Source of the DNA: Bombus terrestris
Lineage: Eukaryota; Arthropoda; Insecta; Hymenoptera; Apidae
Assembly: GCF_910591885.1 (NCBI RefSeq)
Contig: NC_063274.1
Span: 7,874,001-7,938,000 of the forward strand
Direction: 5' to 3'
DNA length: 64,000 nt
The notes under the pieces are model-generated. The model did no database searches. It worked only from the letters and a program-made list of their open reading frames with translations, and had not been told where the DNA came from. This document shows positions 61,141 through 64,000 of the stretch, one piece after another. Each line of letters opens with the position of its first letter. The stretch's first letter is position 1. The position numbers and the translations under genes were made by a program.

Positions 61141-64000
61141 TAATAAAGAGATGATAATACCTTTGCTGTGCATTTATCAACGAAGAATCATAAAACGCAG
61201 TTAGTTGATGCAGCATCAATGCGCTCGAGCGATAACGTCGCAAACTAGTCGATACTGTTCTATAGAAGAAGAAGGAAACGGTGTGGTTTTCTAGAACGAG
61301 AACACTCCAGGGGCCGTGGAAATCCGGACGAAAAACCAATAAATCACGTTGTGTTTAACGAACCTTCATGTTTCTATGCGCGCCCTTGGGAATAACAGGC
61401 AGCGGAAGTGTTGTTTTCACAGGTTGTTGAGCCAGCCGGTCTGTGATGTTCGAAAAGAACGAAGACGATGACGTTTGCTGGTCTCGTTATGCGAGATGCA
61501 TCGCGCAAGTATACTCGAGCGAATTACGAAAACGTCGACGCGACCGTCGTCATTATCCCTTCGTTTTCACCACTGTAATGGACAAAACTGATCATATTTA
61601 ATGTCTCTGTGACGAAGATCCAATGCGAATTACCTTAACTATGTATCTCGGCCCGTTTCTACGTTTGTTCTAACCTATTGATATGGTTTCCTCCTTTTGT
61701 TTTTTCTAATTTTTGTTTTACCTTCGTTTATCGCTTTTCTTTTTTATTTTCTCCCTTTCCTATCATTCTGTACACGTTGACGAAACACAATTGTAGCAGA
61801 GCCAAAAGCTATCTAAATGTCAAAGCCATAACTGGACTAGTAATCTGCGCACGATCGTAAATGTAGATTCGGCTGTATAAGTGACAAACTGTCTCACGAA
61901 TGATAAGGGATTGGGGATCGGCTAATATTCAAAGTTGTACTATGATCGTTGTTCGATACGATACGATGTGGCTATCAAGCGATAGATGCGGAACTACGCA
62001 TACCAGTCTAATATTTCTGAAGGACAAGAGTTATCATCCTCGTTCTATTCGACGTGTATTCGAAACGTTGAAACATGCGCGATATTGACAGAGTATTTTA
62101 TCTTTAATTCATATTCCTTGTACCTAGCACCAGCGCAAACACAATGGCACATCTATTACTGTTATCAGTAATAGCTAACCTCTGTAGTGCTTTTACTGAT
62201 CTATCGAATATGTTCCAGCATCTCGATCACATATATATCTATATACATTTATATGCGTTGGTATACTTCGGACATCCACTTACAATTATCGTAAGTTGCT
62301 TCTCAAAGGAGTCATTAATTCGTAACTTATGTGGTGAACACTTTATCACATAAATATTCAAAAATTTATACAGCCAGTGCTACGGATTATAGATACGGTG
62401 GTATTCAATTACTTATTAATAAACGATGCAACATCTCACAAGGCGTATTTTTCAAATCGTTACCAATACATAATTACCAGTTATTGATTAATTCGATTGT
62501 ACGGCATTACAAAAACAACTAAAGCTGTTAAAGCTGTGGTCATCAGCAGCACTCTACTATTAATTCTCCCAATTTAATTAAACCGAATTCTATTAAAAAC
62601 ATCATATGCTTCTCTCAGGATCCTATCTTACGTTTAAAGGTCGACTGCCCCAGCTCCTGCTTCCAATTCAATCACCGCCATCACGAAAGAAGAAAAATAA
62701 CTCTGCGGAGGTGGTCCGAGGGACGCGCCATCTAGCTCCGGCTAAATATTTTACGCGCGCGACCCATTAGATCGGCTAGCGTAATGGCTGGCAAAGTATT
62801 AAATCCGTTCGACGTGGAAACAAAGTTAGTCTGGAGGGCTGTGGACGATCGCAGTGGTCGATGGCGGAACGACGTGGATGCCTCGTTCTCCTCGCCTTCG
62901 TCTCTTCTCTCGAATTTCTCGATCCTCGACGCGGCAGCCGCAGATGACGGCAAACTGCTAATAGGAGGCAAGTTTTAAATGCGTGTAACGTAATAACGCG
63001 TGCATTAGGCGACTACTATGGCGTCGGCGTCGTCTGCGGCGGCGACAACGATAGCGGAGCCATTCTCTGTAAGGGGTAGTTTGCCTGACAACTCGATTAC
63101 ACGATACCAGCCCGCCTGAGTGGCAAGTGGTGATATATGGCACGCATATACACAGCGCCCTCTGCTTCTCCAGTCACTTAAAATAATGAGAAAGCCCGGT
63201 GTATCGGCTCTCCGGCTACGCTCGTTTTCACTTATCCTTTTTTTTCATAGCGATCCCTTACTGTACCTGTTGTAACAGACTCGATGTAAAGCGCCCTCCG
63301 TGTCCTCGTCGTTGTGGCTCTTCGCCGATCACTCTTTACTCTCCACTCATCTAACTACTCCAAGTAATTACCATGGTGGGGCTACTTTTTACTCTTAATT
63401 GAGTAATCGAAGTATAGAGCACGGTTAGTAGAACGGTCATCGCATAATAAATTTGTGTTGTACCGTGCAGCGGATAGTAGAAGGTTGAGCGCGGCTTTAT
63501 AAGAGGCCAATGTTATTAGGACTGAAGTACAGCGGTTACGTACCCCACTCACGGTCGCTGGAGGTGTGGAGTAGGGATGATGACGAACGTCACATATTTT
63601 CGCTTGGAATTTCTGCTGTATTAATAAATGTATAAAAGTAAAAAGACACATTGTACAGATATTTTTAAAGGCTAAATTTGTAAAATCATTACGACAATTT
63701 TCCATTTGATTACGTTCCTGGCAAATGAATGACAAAGCAAAGCAAGGAGTATTGTTCCATTCTTAATTAATAACCTCGTTTCGTTTGATAATATTCGCTT
63801 ACGGAATTTAAATAAATTTGCTTGAAAGTGTCGCTACATTAACCATGGAAAGTGTCTTTTTGGTGCTGGAAACACGCTCGCTTGGCAACGTAACAACCCG
63901 GTAAAGCGCCCCCATAATCGCGGCAAATTTAAAGGTAATTATTTCGAAATAAAATCAAGTGTCGTTTGTTCAACTGTTAAATTAGACATGTAACGTAAAT
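61141..64000. other. right-edge stretch, candidate upstream/5' region of the minus-strand gene
   Basis: Includes a GC-rich patch at about 62700-63330 with trinucleotide (GCG/GTC) runs near 63020-63055, and the candidate 63-nt exon at 63553-63615. No start codon or promoter can be assigned. Confidence 0.35.
63553..63615 (-). other. candidate 63-nt exon (good splice sites, coding status unknown)
   Basis: Minus-strand segment between an excellent acceptor (ACATTTATTAATACAG) and an excellent donor (GACC/GTGAGT). In phase 0 it is open: QKFQAKICDVRHHPYSTPPA and T. Another frame is also open, while the phase-1 frame needed to fit the teneurin-like exons has a stop. It could be a 5' UTR exon or chance. 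Confidence 0.2.

Noticed and set aside
61362..61440. Minus-strand frame after a CACAG acceptor (DRLAQQPVKTTLPLPVIP...)
   Set aside because: The only donor available (AAG/GTTCGT) is poor and its phase does not fit the other exons; no family resemblance.

Overview
The window reads as an intron-dominated stretch of an insect nuclear genome, probably a hymenopteran and perhaps a bee. It is AT-rich but CpG-tolerant. It carries a Tc1/mariner-type TIR beginning TTAGGTTGTCCGAAAAG, an R1-clade non-LTR retrotransposon tail, a Ty3/gypsy remnant with a TGGTGACCCCGACGTG primer site, and long AT microsatellites. There is no bacterial-style gene packing, operon, rRNA or CRISPR. The taxonomic placement is an inference from these traits, not from a search.

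The only conserved coding signal I can support lies on the minus strand. Three exons at 46203-46406, 45266-45433 and 31788-31958 each have splice sites at both ends, a length divisible by three, and phase 1 at both ends. Together they encode about 181 residues of a Ser/Pro/Arg-rich, non-membrane segment. The motifs TGSDTEGAAT, SSS..ASDRSET....EHSRMH and APPEVPPRGP look like the intracellular domain of teneurins (Ten-m/Ten-a, Odz), which are type II membrane adhesion proteins of synapses and muscle. The transmembrane segment, EGF repeats and YD barrel are not in the window; if the call is right they lie to the left, beyond base 1. The first 31 kb would then be one large intron and the right end would be upstream introns or promoter.

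Inside the 13.3 kb intron between the second and third of these exons there is a second minus-strand signal. A GC-rich block (about 40940-41790) precedes an ATG-initiated reading frame (40751-40937) that ends at a good GTAAGG donor in phase 1. About 2.8 kb further on, an open frame (37737-37936) has a phase-compatible acceptor, a stop and an AATAAA. These could be an unrecognised nested gene, or the first could be an alternative first exon of the teneurin-like gene.

Mobile elements, left to right: mariner-type MITE 6870-7072; R1-clade 3' end 7505-8130 abutting a 600-bp satellite of 11-bp units (8140-8738); internally deleted Ty3/gypsy-like element 25195-25673; piggyBac-type MITE 37024-37293; Tc1-type MITE 47018-47337; mariner-type MITEs 52335-52546 and 60927-61140, which are relatives in opposite orientation. 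The rest is intronic or intergenic DNA with microsatellites and scattered GC-rich patches in which I see no convincing gene.
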